64,000 nucleotides of DNA from positions 372,001 through 436,000 of the forward strand of contig NZ_JABMKW010000018.1 of assembly GCF_013204795.1 (NCBI RefSeq). Direction: 5' to 3'. The stretch comes from Pedobacter panaciterrae (GTDB lineage: Bacteria; Bacteroidota; Bacteroidia; Sphingobacteriales; Sphingobacteriaceae). The notes under the pieces were generated by a model that did not search any database, was not told the DNA's origin, and worked only from the letters and a program-made list of their open reading frames with translations. The first letter of the stretch is position 1, and the number at the start of each line of letters is the position of its first letter. Shown one piece after another: positions 42,826 to 52,552 of this stretch. Position numbers and translations under genes: made by a program.

Positions 42826-43410
42826 TTATTTTATCCACTTAAATGTACTAATCATTCTGTCAATATCCTTCTTAATAAAGGAAACGACGGGTTGTATGGA
42901 ATCGTACTGCGGTCGTTCGTTAAAATATAATGCCCCTCTGAAATAGTGTTTGGTGCTGTCTGTTAAAAAGAATTGAACAGATGAGGCCGTATTTCCTTCT
43001 ATTGCATAATACACTCCATAAACTTTCTTTCCCGGATAGTTAATCAATTTCTGGTCTATTGAGTTCGCTTTTACTGTATGCTTAAATGCAAAAGTCCTTG
43101 CATCTTCAACCAGACCTTCATATTCCTTTTTAGAAGAGATATCATAATATGTTAAATGCAAACGCGCGTTAAATTGATCAAAAGAAAGGTTGTACCAGCA
43201 GGGTCTGGTGTCCTTACTACTGTCGTTCAGCATTTCTGCATACACCGGATAATCGAACGAGAAAGCACATCCATTATTAAAGGTTTTGTACACTTTTTTT
43301 GGCATTTCAATATTAAAATATCCTCTCGGCTTAGGAGAATAGTCGCTCCCTGTGCAAGCATAAAGCAACATCATTAACATAGAAAGAGAAAAAAAAGTGA
43401 ACTTATTCAT
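42826..43410 (-). CDS. gldD: Gliding motility lipoprotein GldD
   Basis: The 194-residue protein has a lipobox LLYAC (Cys about 19). The body follows GldD: SPKPRGYFNIEMPKKVY, CAFSFDYPVYAEM, PCWYNLSFDQFNARLHLTYY, and GALYFNERPQYDSIQPVVSFIKKDI. GldD is required for gliding and type IX secretion-linked motility in Flavobacterium, and it acts at the envelope. In this group it is also present in non-gliding members. It abuts aroE with no gap. Confidence 0.93.
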   Translation of the reverse strand: MNKFTFFSLSMLMMLLYACTGSDYSPKPRGYFNIEMPKKVYKTFNNGCAFSFDYPVYAEMLNDSSKDTRPCWYNLSFDQFNARLHLTYYDISSKKEYEGLVEDARTFAFKHTVKANSIDQKLINYPGKKVYGVYYAIEGNTASSVQFFLTDSTKHYFRGALYFNERPQYDSIQPVVSFIKKDIDRMISTFKWIK

Positions 43411-44154
43411 CTATTTATTCCAAATATACCAGGACCGCTCAGCCTGAAGATACAGCATTTCTAATCCATTTTTAATACTAGCCCCACTAGCCCGGGATTT
43501 TGCAAGAAACGTTGTCTCTTCCGGATTATAAACCAGGTCGTAGGCCAAATGATTCTCTGTTAATGCTTCATAAGGGATATCCGGGCAGGTCTCTGGATTA
43601 GGAGACATTCCCAATGGTGTGGTATTTATCAAAATGGTATAATCCTGAAGCAGTGTTGAAGTTACGGCATCATAAAGAATACTATTCGAAGTTGGTGATC
43701 TTGTAACTACTATAAAAGGAATGTTTAGTTTATTTAAAACATATTTTACAGCTTTAGCTGCTCCGCCATCTCCAAAAACGAGGGCCTTTTTATGGTGCTC
43801 ATTTAGCATTGGCTTTAAAGACTCTTCAAAACCATAGGCATCAGTATTGTATCCTGTTAATAATTCCTGTCCGTTCTTGCGCTGAATAGAAATACAATTT
43901 ACTGCGCCTATTTGATCCGCAGCCTCATCAACCTCATTTAAAAAAGGAAGAACAGCAAGTTTATAAGGAATAGTTACATTTAAGCCTTCCAGCTCAATAT
44001 TTTTAGAAATAAGCTCAGTTAAAAGCCCAATATGTTCAATCGGAAAAAGCTCATATTCACAATCGGGAATATGTTCATTTAAAAATTTCTCAGTAAAGAA
44101 TTTTTTTGAAAAGGAATGTGATAACGGAAAACCGATTAACCCAAATTTTCTCAT
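43411..44154 (-). CDS. aroE: Shikimate dehydrogenase
   Basis: The 247-residue enzyme has the substrate-binding FGLIGFPLSHSFSKKFF, VTIPYKLAVLPFL with the catalytic Lys, the NADP-binding VFGDGGAAKAVKYVL, and INTTPLGMSP. It reduces 3-dehydroshikimate to shikimate in aromatic amino-acid synthesis. Position directly before gldD with no gap suggests cotranscription, which is a shared arrangement, not a functional link. Confidence 0.95.
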   Translation of the reverse strand: MRKFGLIGFPLSHSFSKKFFTEKFLNEHIPDCEYELFPIEHIGLLTELISKNIELEGLNVTIPYKLAVLPFLNEVDEAADQIGAVNCISIQRKNGQELLTGYNTDAYGFEESLKPMLNEHHKKALVFGDGGAAKAVKYVLNKLNIPFIVVTRSPTSNSILYDAVTSTLLQDYTILINTTPLGMSPNPETCPDIPYEALTENHLAYDLVYNPEETTFLAKSRASGASIKNGLEMLYLQAERSWYIWNK

Positions 44155-44190
44155 TCTGTAAGTTATAATTAAAGGGTAATATTTATAAAA

Positions 44191-44961
44191 TTACAACTTC
44201 GCCAAATTCAGGAAATGATCAAACGTATCTCCTCTAAGGCCTAAACGAATGGTTTCTAAAGGTATAACCTCAGCCGGAGCTATATTTCCAAGATTCACAT
44301 TTGAACCAAGCAGCTTAATAAACCATACCTGTTGTTCCTTTTGAGGAGCTTCCCAAATGATTGTCTCCTCTGGAATCTGAGTAAGAATCTCGTCAACCAA
44401 GCCCTCTCTAACCTCTCCAGATCCTCTGTAAATACCTACGTTACCACCTTCTCTGGCTTCAGCGATCACTTTCCACGATCCCGCTTCTATTTCGGCCTGC
44501 ATAAGTTTAATCCATTTATACGGAGCAAATATTTTAGCCGCATCTTTAGACCCTACTTCTGAGATTACTGTAACCTGCTTAGATAATTTTTGAATAAACT
44601 CGCATTTCAAATCATGCTCAATAGTGATTGAACCATCAGAAACTTCTACGTATTCCATATCGAACTGCTCCAGCACGCGACAGTAATCATCGAACTGATT
44701 TCTGATAATAAAGGCTTCAAACAACGTACCGCCAAAGTAGGTAGGAATACCTGCAGACTTATAAATAGCCAATTTCTCTTTCAGGTTCGGCGTTACAAAA
44801 GAAGTAGCCCAGCCTAATTTTACTATATCAGTATGTATTCCGGCAACGTCTATAAAGTCTTCTGTTTGTCTTAAGCTTAGCCCTTTATCCATAACCATCG
44901 TAATTCCTTTGTTCCTAGGTTTTACAGGTCGTTCGGGTATATTATTCAATGGGTAATTCAT
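44191..44961 (-). CDS. Phosphosulfolactate synthase (ComA family)
   Basis: The 256-residue protein matches the ComA TIM barrel: GITMVMDKGLSLRQTEDFI, DIVKLGWATSFV, PTYFGGTLFEAF, VEVSDGSI, EVGSKDA, and IWEAPQKEQQVWFI. In methanogens ComA adds sulfite to phosphoenolpyruvate for coenzyme M. In Bacteroidota the product may feed a sulfonate or sulfonolipid route, but no such gene is near. ATG 44961 is chosen because an upstream ATG at 45006 lies inside the loop of the preceding terminator. It is 36 bases upstream of aroE. Confidence 0.9.
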   Translation of the reverse strand: MNYPLNNIPERPVKPRNKGITMVMDKGLSLRQTEDFIDVAGIHTDIVKLGWATSFVTPNLKEKLAIYKSAGIPTYFGGTLFEAFIIRNQFDDYCRVLEQFDMEYVEVSDGSITIEHDLKCEFIQKLSKQVTVISEVGSKDAAKIFAPYKWIKLMQAEIEAGSWKVIAEAREGGNVGIYRGSGEVREGLVDEILTQIPEETIIWEAPQKEQQVWFIKLLGSNVNLGNIAPAEVIPLETIRLGLRGDTFDHFLNLAKL

Positions 44962-44978
44962 ATTGTTCACAAAGGTGA

Positions 44979-45027
44979 AAAAAAATCGGACAGTTTTCAT
45001 CAGCATAACTAATAAAAACTGTCCGAT
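44979..45027 (-). terminator. Intrinsic terminator behind the TPR gene
   Basis: A perfect 13-bp stem pairs ATCGGACAGTTTT (44985-44997) with AAAACTGTCCGAT (45015-45027), followed on the - strand by a T8 run. It starts 3 bases behind the TPR stop and lies only about 20 bases before the ComA-type start. Confidence 0.93.
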
Positions 45028-45030
45028 CTT

Positions 45031-46434
45031 TTATTTTAAATAACGATTGATTACTTCTAGTATCGAACCGTTCTCCTGTAATTGGGGCAAATATTCAAAT
45101 AATATGTAGTGTTTATCTGGATCTGTGGCCAATGCGGTCTCAAGATATAACAAAGCGTCGTTCTTTTCTCCTAGGGCAAACAAGTAAGCTACCATCCTAT
45201 AATAGAGCTCTGCTGCATCAGGATTGTTTTTTATAGCATCAGCAATGGTTTCAGAGGCTTCAAGCAATTTACCTTGTTCATATAGAACTGTCGAAAAATC
45301 CAACCAGGCTTCAACATCCACCGGATTATATTCAAGAACTTTGTAATAAGCTTCAACAGATTGCTCTATCTGACCCAGTTTATAATAAGCATCTGCCATT
45401 GCAAACCAGAAGTCGGGATTCTCCTCATCAAGCTCAATTGCTTTTTTGTAAAAATGAAGTGACTCAAAGAAACGTTCTTCAAAATTAAGCGTTACTCCTA
45501 TCCCAAACCAGGCATCAGCCATCTTGGGATCCATCTTTACAGATTTTTTATAGTAGGATCTCGCTTCGTCCATACGCTCCAACTTCTCGTAACATTCCCC
45601 AATTGCACAATAGGTGTCGGCATTGGGTTTTTCGTATTCAAAAGTGTGCTTATAAACCTCTATAGCCTCTGCAAAACGATCAAGTTGAACTAAAGCATTT
45701 CCTTTATTATAGTAAGCAGATGCAAAGTTATCCTTAATCAGGATGGCGTAATCATACGCATCAATTGCTTTTTCAAAAAGATCCAATTTGTGATAAGAAT
45801 TTGCAAGATTGTACCATGCAGCGTAGGAATAAGGGTCATTGTCTATATATTCCTGATAAAACTGAATACTTTCTTCTTGCTTATCTAATATATCATAACA
45901 GAAAGCAAGTTCGTATAATCCGTCCTTGTTTTCCATGTTCTGCTCCAAACTCTGCTTTATATAAACAATAGCACTCTCGTAATCGAGCATGTTTTGATAC
46001 ACATAAGCAATTTGCAGCAAGATCTCGTCTGTAGTTTCAGCAAATTCAAGTGCTTTCTGAAAATTATCCAACGCTTCTGAATAACGCTCAAGGCTATTAT
46101 AGATATTCCCCCTAAGGATATAGATTTCTGCTTCCGATGCTTCAAGCATTTCTGCTTTCTGCAGTGCTAAAAATGCACGCTCGGTTTGGTCAGTAACAAA
46201 CAACAGCTGAGCCTGCTTAACCAGGAATACTGCGGCATAAGGATGCTGATTTAACGCATATTCTATTACCTGCAATGCCTTTACGGGGTCGTTCTTTTCA
46301 ATGTAGTAATCAATAATATTTTCAAAAGCCTGGGCATCAAAAAAGTACTGATCCTGATTACGTATCATCTCTTCGTAACGCTCTACTGAACGTTGCGCAT
46401 CATCGCTAAAATCAAAATAAAATTCCTCTTCCAT
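45031..46434 (-). CDS. Tetratricopeptide-repeat protein
   Basis: The 467-residue protein is built of about twelve TPR units after an acidic N terminus (EEEFYFDFSDDAQRSV). Repeats read AWYNLANSYHKLDLFEKAIDAYDYAI, AYYNKGNALVQLDRFAEAIEVY, and AWFGIGVTLNFEERFFESLHFYKKAI. No signal peptide or membrane helix, so it is cytoplasmic. TPR arrays mediate protein contacts; no partner is evident. A strong terminator follows directly. Confidence 0.88.
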   Translation of the reverse strand: MEEEFYFDFSDDAQRSVERYEEMIRNQDQYFFDAQAFENIIDYYIEKNDPVKALQVIEYALNQHPYAAVFLVKQAQLLFVTDQTERAFLALQKAEMLEASEAEIYILRGNIYNSLERYSEALDNFQKALEFAETTDEILLQIAYVYQNMLDYESAIVYIKQSLEQNMENKDGLYELAFCYDILDKQEESIQFYQEYIDNDPYSYAAWYNLANSYHKLDLFEKAIDAYDYAILIKDNFASAYYNKGNALVQLDRFAEAIEVYKHTFEYEKPNADTYCAIGECYEKLERMDEARSYYKKSVKMDPKMADAWFGIGVTLNFEERFFESLHFYKKAIELDEENPDFWFAMADAYYKLGQIEQSVEAYYKVLEYNPVDVEAWLDFSTVLYEQGKLLEASETIADAIKNNPDAAELYYRMVAYLFALGEKNDALLYLETALATDPDKHYILFEYLPQLQENGSILEVINRYLK

Positions 46435-46665
46435 GTATCAAATAATTAAAGAACAGATCCCTGTGTTAAAAATACATTATAAGTTTACAACAATTATTAG
46501 TAGTACTAACCAAATAATTTTCAACATACACACACCCTTGCCCATAAACAACTGAAATAATAATAGTTAGCCTAAACATCTACCCTCAGAATGTTTTAGC
46601 AAGATAGAGAATGAAACAAGGGTTCTGGTCCTAATTCAATACAAAATAACGTAACTTTATTTTAA

Positions 46666-46684
46666 GACGGGTAATATTCCCGTC
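46666..46684 (+). promoter_or_regulatory. Small palindromic hairpin upstream of the NTF2-like gene
   Basis: GACGGG and CCCGTC form a 6-bp stem around TAATATT, 19 bases before the start codon. A TAACTTTA element lies a few bases upstream. The hairpin would be at the 5' end of the transcript, or be an operator. No role is shown. Confidence 0.35.
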
Positions 46685-46703
46685 ACGAAAACATCAACCC
46701 TTT

Positions 46704-47186
46704 ATGCAACAGTTCATGAAAATGAAAAAATGTAACTTTCTGATTATTGTTTTTCTTACAACGGTATTTAACACCTCTGCCCAAATCCAGCAACATGAAG
46801 AAGACCTTGTTAAAGGCACTATAAACAAATTGTTTGAAGGTATGAGAAATACCGATAGCGCGATGGTAAGTGCTACCTTTGCAAATAATGCAATTATGCA
46901 GACCATCCATAAATCCAAAGACGGGGAATTTAAATTAAGTGATGAGAAGGTCGCCGATTTTGTCAAATTTACAGGAACACCACACAAAGAAAAATATGAT
47001 GAACGAATTGTATTTACAAAAATTTTGATAGATGGGAATCTTGCCAGCGTGTGGACAGATTATAAGTTCTATATTGACAATAAATTTAGCCATTGCGGTG
47101 TTAATTCCTTCCAGCTGTTTAAAGATAAAACCACCTGGAAGATCATCTATATTGTTGATACACGGAGAAAAGAGAATTGCCTATAA
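46704..47186 (+). CDS. Secreted NTF2/SnoaL-like (lumazine-binding-like) domain protein
   Basis: The 160-residue product has a signal peptide (ending NTSAQ, about 26) and an NTF2-like fold: INKLFEGMRNTDSAMVSATFANNAIMQTI, then VWTDYKFYIDNKFSHCGVNSFQLFKDKTTWKIIYIVDTRR. The fold binds small molecules or forms enzymes; no catalytic residues are assigned. Alternative ATGs at 46716 and 46722 would shorten the N terminus and still leave a signal peptide. It is followed directly by the aldehyde dehydrogenase gene. Confidence 0.75.
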   Translation: MQQFMKMKKCNFLIIVFLTTVFNTSAQIQQHEEDLVKGTINKLFEGMRNTDSAMVSATFANNAIMQTIHKSKDGEFKLSDEKVADFVKFTGTPHKEKYDERIVFTKILIDGNLASVWTDYKFYIDNKFSHCGVNSFQLFKDKTTWKIIYIVDTRRKENCL

Positions 47187-47197
47187 ACTATTTAGTT

Positions 47198-48739
47198 ATG
47201 CAGAATAATATCAGCCAGGTTTTAAAAAACCTAAACATACTGGATTTAAATCCGGCCTACAGTACAGGTAATCAATGGGGAGCTTCATCAGATGCCAAAA
47301 TACTTAACAGCGATTCCCCGGTTAATGGGAATAAGATAGCGAGCGTACAGGTTGCCAGTGCCGAAAATTATGAAACAGTAATAAAAAAAGCAGAAGAGGC
47401 TTATTTATTCTGGCGCAGCTTACCGGCCCCAAAGCGTGGTGAGATCGTGCGACAGTTTGGTGATGCGCTTCGTAAAAACAAGGAAGACCTGGGCACCCTG
47501 GTTTCTTATGAAATGGGTAAAAGTCTACAGGAAGGATTTGGCGAGGTACAGGAAATGATAGATATCTGCGATTTTGCAGTAGGCTTGTCTCGTCAGCTCT
47601 ATGGCTTAACAATGCATTCTGAGCGCCCAAGCCATCGTATGTATGAGCAATGGCATCCATTAGGAATTGTCGGTATCATTTCTGCTTTTAACTTCCCCGT
47701 AGCTGTTTGGAGCTGGAATGCTGCCCTGGCCTTAGTTTGCGGCAATGTTTGCATCTGGAAGCCATCAGAAAAAACACCTGTCACGGCCATTGCATGTCAG
47801 CATATTATTGCTGATGTTTTCAAAGCAAATGACATTCCCGAAGGCGTTTGCAATCTAATTATTGGAGATAAGGAGGTGGGCGAGCTCATGACAAATGACA
47901 GTCGTGTTCCCTTAATATCAGCCACAGGCTCTACCCGAATGGGAAAAGCAGTTGCTGTAGCAGTTGGTGCTCGCTTAGGAAAAAGCTTACTGGAGCTAGG
48001 GGGCAACAATGCCATTATTATCTCTGAGCACGCAGATTTAGATATGAGTTTAATCGGTGCTGTTTTTGGAGCTGTAGGAACAGCTGGTCAGCGATGTACT
48101 TCTACCCGCAGGTTAATAATCCATGAAAGTGTTTACGATGCGTTTACTGCAAAACTGGTAAAGGCTTATGGTCAATTGCGTATTGGCGATCCTCTCGATC
48201 AGCAAAATCACGTTGGTCCGTTAATCGACACTGATGCCGTTGCCAGCTACCTTGATTCCATTGAAAAATGCAAAACCGAAGGTGGAAAATTCATAGTAGA
48301 AGGAGGCGTTTTAGAAGGGCCGGCTTATACCAGTGGCTGTTATGTAAAACCATGCATTGCAGAAGTAAAAAATGATTACAAGATCGTTCAGCATGAAACC
48401 TTTGCTCCAATTCTATACCTGATAAAATACAAAACATTGGACGAAGCTATCGCTTTACAGAATGGCGTACCTCAAGGTTTATCCTCGGCAATAATGACGC
48501 TTAATCTTCGGGAAGCAGAACAATTTTTATCTGCTCAGGGCTCCGATTGCGGTATTGCCAATGTTAACATTGGCACCTCAGGTGCTGAGATAGGCGGAGC
48601 CTTTGGTGGTGAAAAAGAAACAGGCGGTGGTCGCGAGAGTGGTTCCGATGCATGGAAAGCTTACATGCGCAGACAAACCAATACAATAAACTACTCAAAT
48701 ACGCTTCCTCTGGCTCAGGGAATCAAATTTGATCTTTAA
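47198..48739 (+). CDS. ALDH7-type aldehyde dehydrogenase (aminoadipate-semialdehyde dehydrogenase-like)
   Basis: The 513-residue enzyme shows the ALDH7 pattern: FNFPVAVWSWNAALALVCGN, VCIWKPSEKTP for NAD binding, LLELGGNNAI with the active-site Glu, and GTAGQRCTSTRR with catalytic Cys300. ALDH7 members oxidise alpha-aminoadipic semialdehyde (piperideine-6-carboxylate) in lysine breakdown. ATG 47198 is preferred; a TTG at 47177 would overlap the upstream gene. A perfect 12-bp terminator follows. Confidence 0.92.
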   Translation: MQNNISQVLKNLNILDLNPAYSTGNQWGASSDAKILNSDSPVNGNKIASVQVASAENYETVIKKAEEAYLFWRSLPAPKRGEIVRQFGDALRKNKEDLGTLVSYEMGKSLQEGFGEVQEMIDICDFAVGLSRQLYGLTMHSERPSHRMYEQWHPLGIVGIISAFNFPVAVWSWNAALALVCGNVCIWKPSEKTPVTAIACQHIIADVFKANDIPEGVCNLIIGDKEVGELMTNDSRVPLISATGSTRMGKAVAVAVGARLGKSLLELGGNNAIIISEHADLDMSLIGAVFGAVGTAGQRCTSTRRLIIHESVYDAFTAKLVKAYGQLRIGDPLDQQNHVGPLIDTDAVASYLDSIEKCKTEGGKFIVEGGVLEGPAYTSGCYVKPCIAEVKNDYKIVQHETFAPILYLIKYKTLDEAIALQNGVPQGLSSAIMTLNLREAEQFLSAQGSDCGIANVNIGTSGAEIGGAFGGEKETGGGRESGSDAWKAYMRRQTNTINYSNTLPLAQGIKFDL

Positions 48740-48752
48740 AATATCATTGCAT

Positions 48753-48789
48753 AAAAAAAGCAGCGGGTTACATTCCAGCTGCTTTTTTT
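48753..48789. terminator. Bidirectional intrinsic terminator
   Basis: AAAAAAAGCAGC (48753-48764) pairs perfectly with GCTGCTTTTTTT (48778-48789) around a 13-base loop. It gives a U-run on both strands and separates the converging dehydrogenase and DUF2807 genes. Confidence 0.93.
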
Positions 48790-48807
48790 ATACCGTAGAA
48801 TTGTTTT

Positions 48808-49410
48808 TTAATTCTTTTTGTTGGCTGCAACCATTATCTGATTCAATGGAGTTGTTGTTGTTTTTAAAGCTACCAGGTGATCTATATCTAATTTAGAAAT
48901 ATCGTCTTTTACTAAGTTGTGATCTGCAGTTGTACCGCTTAATTTCAAATCAGCATGATCTTTTATGTAAGTATACATACTTTCAGTATTTGCTTTAACG
49001 GTGGCTTTTGCATCATCTTTTAAGAATACCTGAAGATATTTAACATCAAACTTACCATCAGTTTTCACAATAGCCTTATCTGAGGCATCTATACGCTGCA
49101 GATCATTTACTGAAACCAAAACAGTTACACGATTAGCTTCTGTTGAATTAATAATTAAAGTATATCCAAGTCTTTTAATAGAGGTTTTATCCGGATTGTA
49201 ATCTCCATTTATTACTTCTATGTGCTCTCTTTTGCCTTGCACCAAAATAACTTTTACATTTCCACTTACTTTCACCTTATTAAAAGTCATCGGAATAGCA
49301 GATTCAACTGGTTGTTTATCAATGCCGGTGGCGAATGTTGTCATAGCTGTTGAAGTCATAAAGATAACGGTCAATGCTGAGGCGAATAATGTTTTTGCTA
49401 GAGTTTTCAT
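48808..49410 (-). CDS. DUF2807 (GIN domain) secreted adhesin-like protein
   Basis: The 200-residue product has a signal peptide (about 1-28, ending TTFA) followed by a beta-helix-like domain in which short strands repeat: FNKVKVSGNVKVILVQGK, LQRIDASDKAIVKTDG, LQVFLKDDAKATVKANTES. This is the head domain found in putative auto-transporter adhesins of Bacteroidota. ATG 49410 is chosen because the signal peptide begins there. The in-frame upstream extension to 49470 is basic and unlike a secretion signal. Substrate or partner is unknown. Confidence 0.8.
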   Translation of the reverse strand: MKTLAKTLFASALTVIFMTSTAMTTFATGIDKQPVESAIPMTFNKVKVSGNVKVILVQGKREHIEVINGDYNPDKTSIKRLGYTLIINSTEANRVTVLVSVNDLQRIDASDKAIVKTDGKFDVKYLQVFLKDDAKATVKANTESMYTYIKDHADLKLSGTTADHNLVKDDISKLDIDHLVALKTTTTPLNQIMVAANKKN

Positions 49411-49657
49411 ATTTTTGAGTTTTAGGGTTTTTGTAGGCTTTTTTGTTATTAAGACCCTCATTTTCAGCAAACGTTTCAGTCAATCCGGCTCTTTTATACC
49501 ATCAGAAGTTAACTCACGACCAACAGTCTGATTCCCTCGACGAACTCATTATAAAAATTTAGCCATATTATGAGATTCCATTTGAAAAGAACTTCAATTT
49601 GACGTATGTTTAAAGATTTTTAAATGCTTATCCTCCGATTATTTTAATCTTTAGTCA

Positions 49658-52552
49658 ATGTTACGCGTAGATAGTACCAAGCCCTGCAAAATTGTATACT
49701 CATTGTGTAAACACGCGTATTTCGGATATTTAATCGAACCTCATATGGTTCAGTTAAATCCGCAGGGCGATTTCTCTCTTACTTATCAGCGTCTGTTCTC
49801 ACATACTGCTAAAGAGTTTGCGAAACATTTAACAGATAATGATTTTAAGCTTATCAAAATCCTTGATGAAACAGAGCAGGACTTTATCATAAAAAAGTAT
49901 CATAAGAAAGCGATAAGACCGGGAGAGTTCTTTAGCAAGTTTTTTAACGATAAATTCTATGAAACTGTTCGCCCAAAAATTGAGAAGAAACTATCTGAAG
50001 TTCTGGAAGCACTCAAAGCGGAGGGTTCATTATATTTAATGGATAATGATGGCTGGCCTGCAGAGCGAAAAATAGATATTGCACTGGAGCCTTCTACAGT
50101 ACTGTTCCATTTTAGACGTAATAATATTGAAACTCGCTATTTCCCTACTATAAAATACCAGGGATTAAGAATCGATTTCATGTTCAAGGATGCTCAGGTT
50201 ATAAGTAATCAGCCAGCATGGTTATTACTTAACGATATGATCTATTTCTTTGAGCAGGATATTGAAGGGAAAAAACTGCTTCCCTTTTTAAACAAGCGCT
50301 ACATTACCATACCAAAGACAACCGAGGAAACCTATTTTGAAAAATTTGTTTGCCCTCTTATTGAAAAATACCATGTTTATGCCGAAGGCTTTGATATAAA
50401 AACCGAAAAGCATGATCCAACGCCTACGCTAAAAGTTATTTATGTGGAATCGGGAGTTTCTCAGCTTCAGCTCTACTTTAAATACGGGGAATATGCTTTT
50501 GCTATGGGCAACGAAAAAAAGGTAACCGTTCGTCTTGCCAAAGAGGACGACAACTACATTTTTACCCGTATAAAAAGAGATACTGCATTTGAGAAACAGA
50601 AATTTGATACACTGCTAAGTCTTGGCTTAAAGAAAACCAGTGCTCTTTTTCACAACCTCGAAGTTTCGGGCAACCATGATGAAGATCAATCTTATGCCAT
50701 CATCAATTGGGTAAATGAACACATAGAAGGTTTAAAAAACCTTGGCTTTGAAATAGAGCAACACACCGGAGCAAAGAAATTTCTCTTTGCTGCCAATAAA
50801 ATAGATTTTGAGATTAAGGAAGATAATGATTGGTTTGACATCAATGCCATAGTATACTTTGGAATCTTTCCGGTACCCTTTCTATCTCTTAAACAACACA
50901 TACTTCACAAAAAGAGGGAATTTACGCTTCCTGATGGCACCATTGCTATTATTCCGGAAAAGTGGTTTTCTCAGTATGGAAGCCTTTTCAGCTTATCAGA
51001 AGGAGGCAAATCGTTACACCTAAAGAAACATCATATAGGGCTCATCAATGAACTGGCAGAGGACAGCATAGCCAATATAACCTTAAGCCGTAAACTTGAA
51101 AGATTAAATGATTTCGAGAACATTGCCGACACCCAGATGCCGGTCCATTTTAAAGGCGACCTGCGTAGTTATCAAAAGGCTGGCTACAATTGGTTTAGTT
51201 TCCTGCGTGAGTATAATTTCGGCGGGTGTTTAGCAGATGATATGGGTTTGGGTAAAACCATCCAGACACTGGCAATGCTGCAAAAGCTTAAAGAAGAAAA
51301 TGAGCAAAATTCAACTCATGGCACTTCTTTAATTGTTATGCCAACATCCCTAATTTACAACTGGTTAAATGAAGCCAAAAAGTTTACACCTAAGCTCAAA
51401 ATACATTCACATACCGGAACTACAAGAGATAAAGATGTAAGTATATTTGCGAAGTATGATATCGTTATTACAACTTATGGAATTACCCGTGTTGATATAG
51501 ATATTCTTAAAAATTTCTATTTCAGCTACATCATATTAGATGAAAGCCAGAATATAAAAAACCCTTCGTCAAAATCATTTAAAGCAGTTAAGGCCTTAAA
51601 ATCTAAATACAGACTAATACTGAGCGGTACTCCTGTCGAAAACTCTGTAAGCGACCTTTGGACTCAGCTTACCTTTTTAAACCCTGGTCTCCTGGGTACG
51701 CAATCATTCTTTAACGAAGAATATGTTCAGGCCATCGAGAAAAGGAAGGATGAAGAAAAGGCCCGTAAGCTGCAAGCCATTATAAAGCCCTTTGTTTTAC
51801 GCCGTACAAAAGAACAGGTTGCGGCCGAGCTGCCTTCCAAAACGGAACAGGTGTTTTATTGCGATATGAGTGAGGATCAGGCCGCATATTATGAAAAAAC
51901 AAAATCTGCTTATCGTAACGATCTGCTAAGCAGTATGGATGATGGTACTTATGCAAAAAAGCAAGTACAGCTTTTGCAGGGCTTAACAGCATTACGTCAA
52001 CTGGCAAACCATCCTGTCATGATAGACGACACCTATGCCTCTGATTCAGGTAAATTCGAAAATGTAATCCATACCCTAGATAATGTACTTAAGGGTGGGC
52101 ACAAGGTTCTTATCTTTTCGCAGTTTGTAAAGCACCTGAATATTTTCAGAGCCTATTTCGAAAAAGAAAGCATCTCCTTTTCTTATCTTGATGGATCAAC
52201 CAAAAACCGCGGAGAAATTGTCGCCGAATTCCAGAAAAACACTGAATTAAAGGTATTCTTAATTTCTATTAAGGCAGGTGGCGTAGGTTTAAACTTAACC
52301 CAGGCAGACTACGTATTTATTCTTGATCCATGGTGGAACCCCGCTGTAGAGCAACAGGCAATAGATCGTACACACAGAATAGGCCAGGAGAAGAAAGTGT
52401 TTATCTATAAATTCATTGCAAAAGATACAGTAGAAGAAAAGATACTAGCACTACAAAACCGTAAAAAACGATTAGCCAGTTCTTTGATTACCACAGAAGA
52501 AAGTTTCTTCAAATCCTTAAGTAAGGAAGACATCAAAGAGATTCTGAATTAA
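49658..52552 (+). CDS. SNF2-family DEAD/DEAH-box helicase
   Basis: The 964-residue protein has a long N-terminal region (about 1-490) of the SNF2-associated bacterial type. The ATPase motor follows: motif I DDMGLGKTIQT (about 524-534), motif II DESQ (628-631), LSGTPVENS, and the C-terminal motif VI QQAIDRTHRIGQ (near 897). Bacterial members remodel RNA polymerase or DNA-protein complexes, RapA being the best known. The DESQ variant in place of DEAH is common in this subfamily. The gene ends by overlapping aat by 4 bases in convergent orientation. Confidence 0.93.
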   Translation: MLRVDSTKPCKIVYSLCKHAYFGYLIEPHMVQLNPQGDFSLTYQRLFSHTAKEFAKHLTDNDFKLIKILDETEQDFIIKKYHKKAIRPGEFFSKFFNDKFYETVRPKIEKKLSEVLEALKAEGSLYLMDNDGWPAERKIDIALEPSTVLFHFRRNNIETRYFPTIKYQGLRIDFMFKDAQVISNQPAWLLLNDMIYFFEQDIEGKKLLPFLNKRYITIPKTTEETYFEKFVCPLIEKYHVYAEGFDIKTEKHDPTPTLKVIYVESGVSQLQLYFKYGEYAFAMGNEKKVTVRLAKEDDNYIFTRIKRDTAFEKQKFDTLLSLGLKKTSALFHNLEVSGNHDEDQSYAIINWVNEHIEGLKNLGFEIEQHTGAKKFLFAANKIDFEIKEDNDWFDINAIVYFGIFPVPFLSLKQHILHKKREFTLPDGTIAIIPEKWFSQYGSLFSLSEGGKSLHLKKHHIGLINELAEDSIANITLSRKLERLNDFENIADTQMPVHFKGDLRSYQKAGYNWFSFLREYNFGGCLADDMGLGKTIQTLAMLQKLKEENEQNSTHGTSLIVMPTSLIYNWLNEAKKFTPKLKIHSHTGTTRDKDVSIFAKYDIVITTYGITRVDIDILKNFYFSYIILDESQNIKNPSSKSFKAVKALKSKYRLILSGTPVENSVSDLWTQLTFLNPGLLGTQSFFNEEYVQAIEKRKDEEKARKLQAIIKPFVLRRTKEQVAAELPSKTEQVFYCDMSEDQAAYYEKTKSAYRNDLLSSMDDGTYAKKQVQLLQGLTALRQLANHPVMIDDTYASDSGKFENVIHTLDNVLKGGHKVLIFSQFVKHLNIFRAYFEKESISFSYLDGSTKNRGEIVAEFQKNTELKVFLISIKAGGVGLNLTQADYVFILDPWWNPAVEQQAIDRTHRIGQEKKVFIYKFIAKDTVEEKILALQNRKKRLASSLITTEESFFKSLSKEDIKEILN

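Noticed and set aside
44962..45006. Upstream ATG at 45006 giving a longer ComA-type protein
   Set aside because: The ATG lies in the loop of a perfect terminator and the added residues have no family counterpart.
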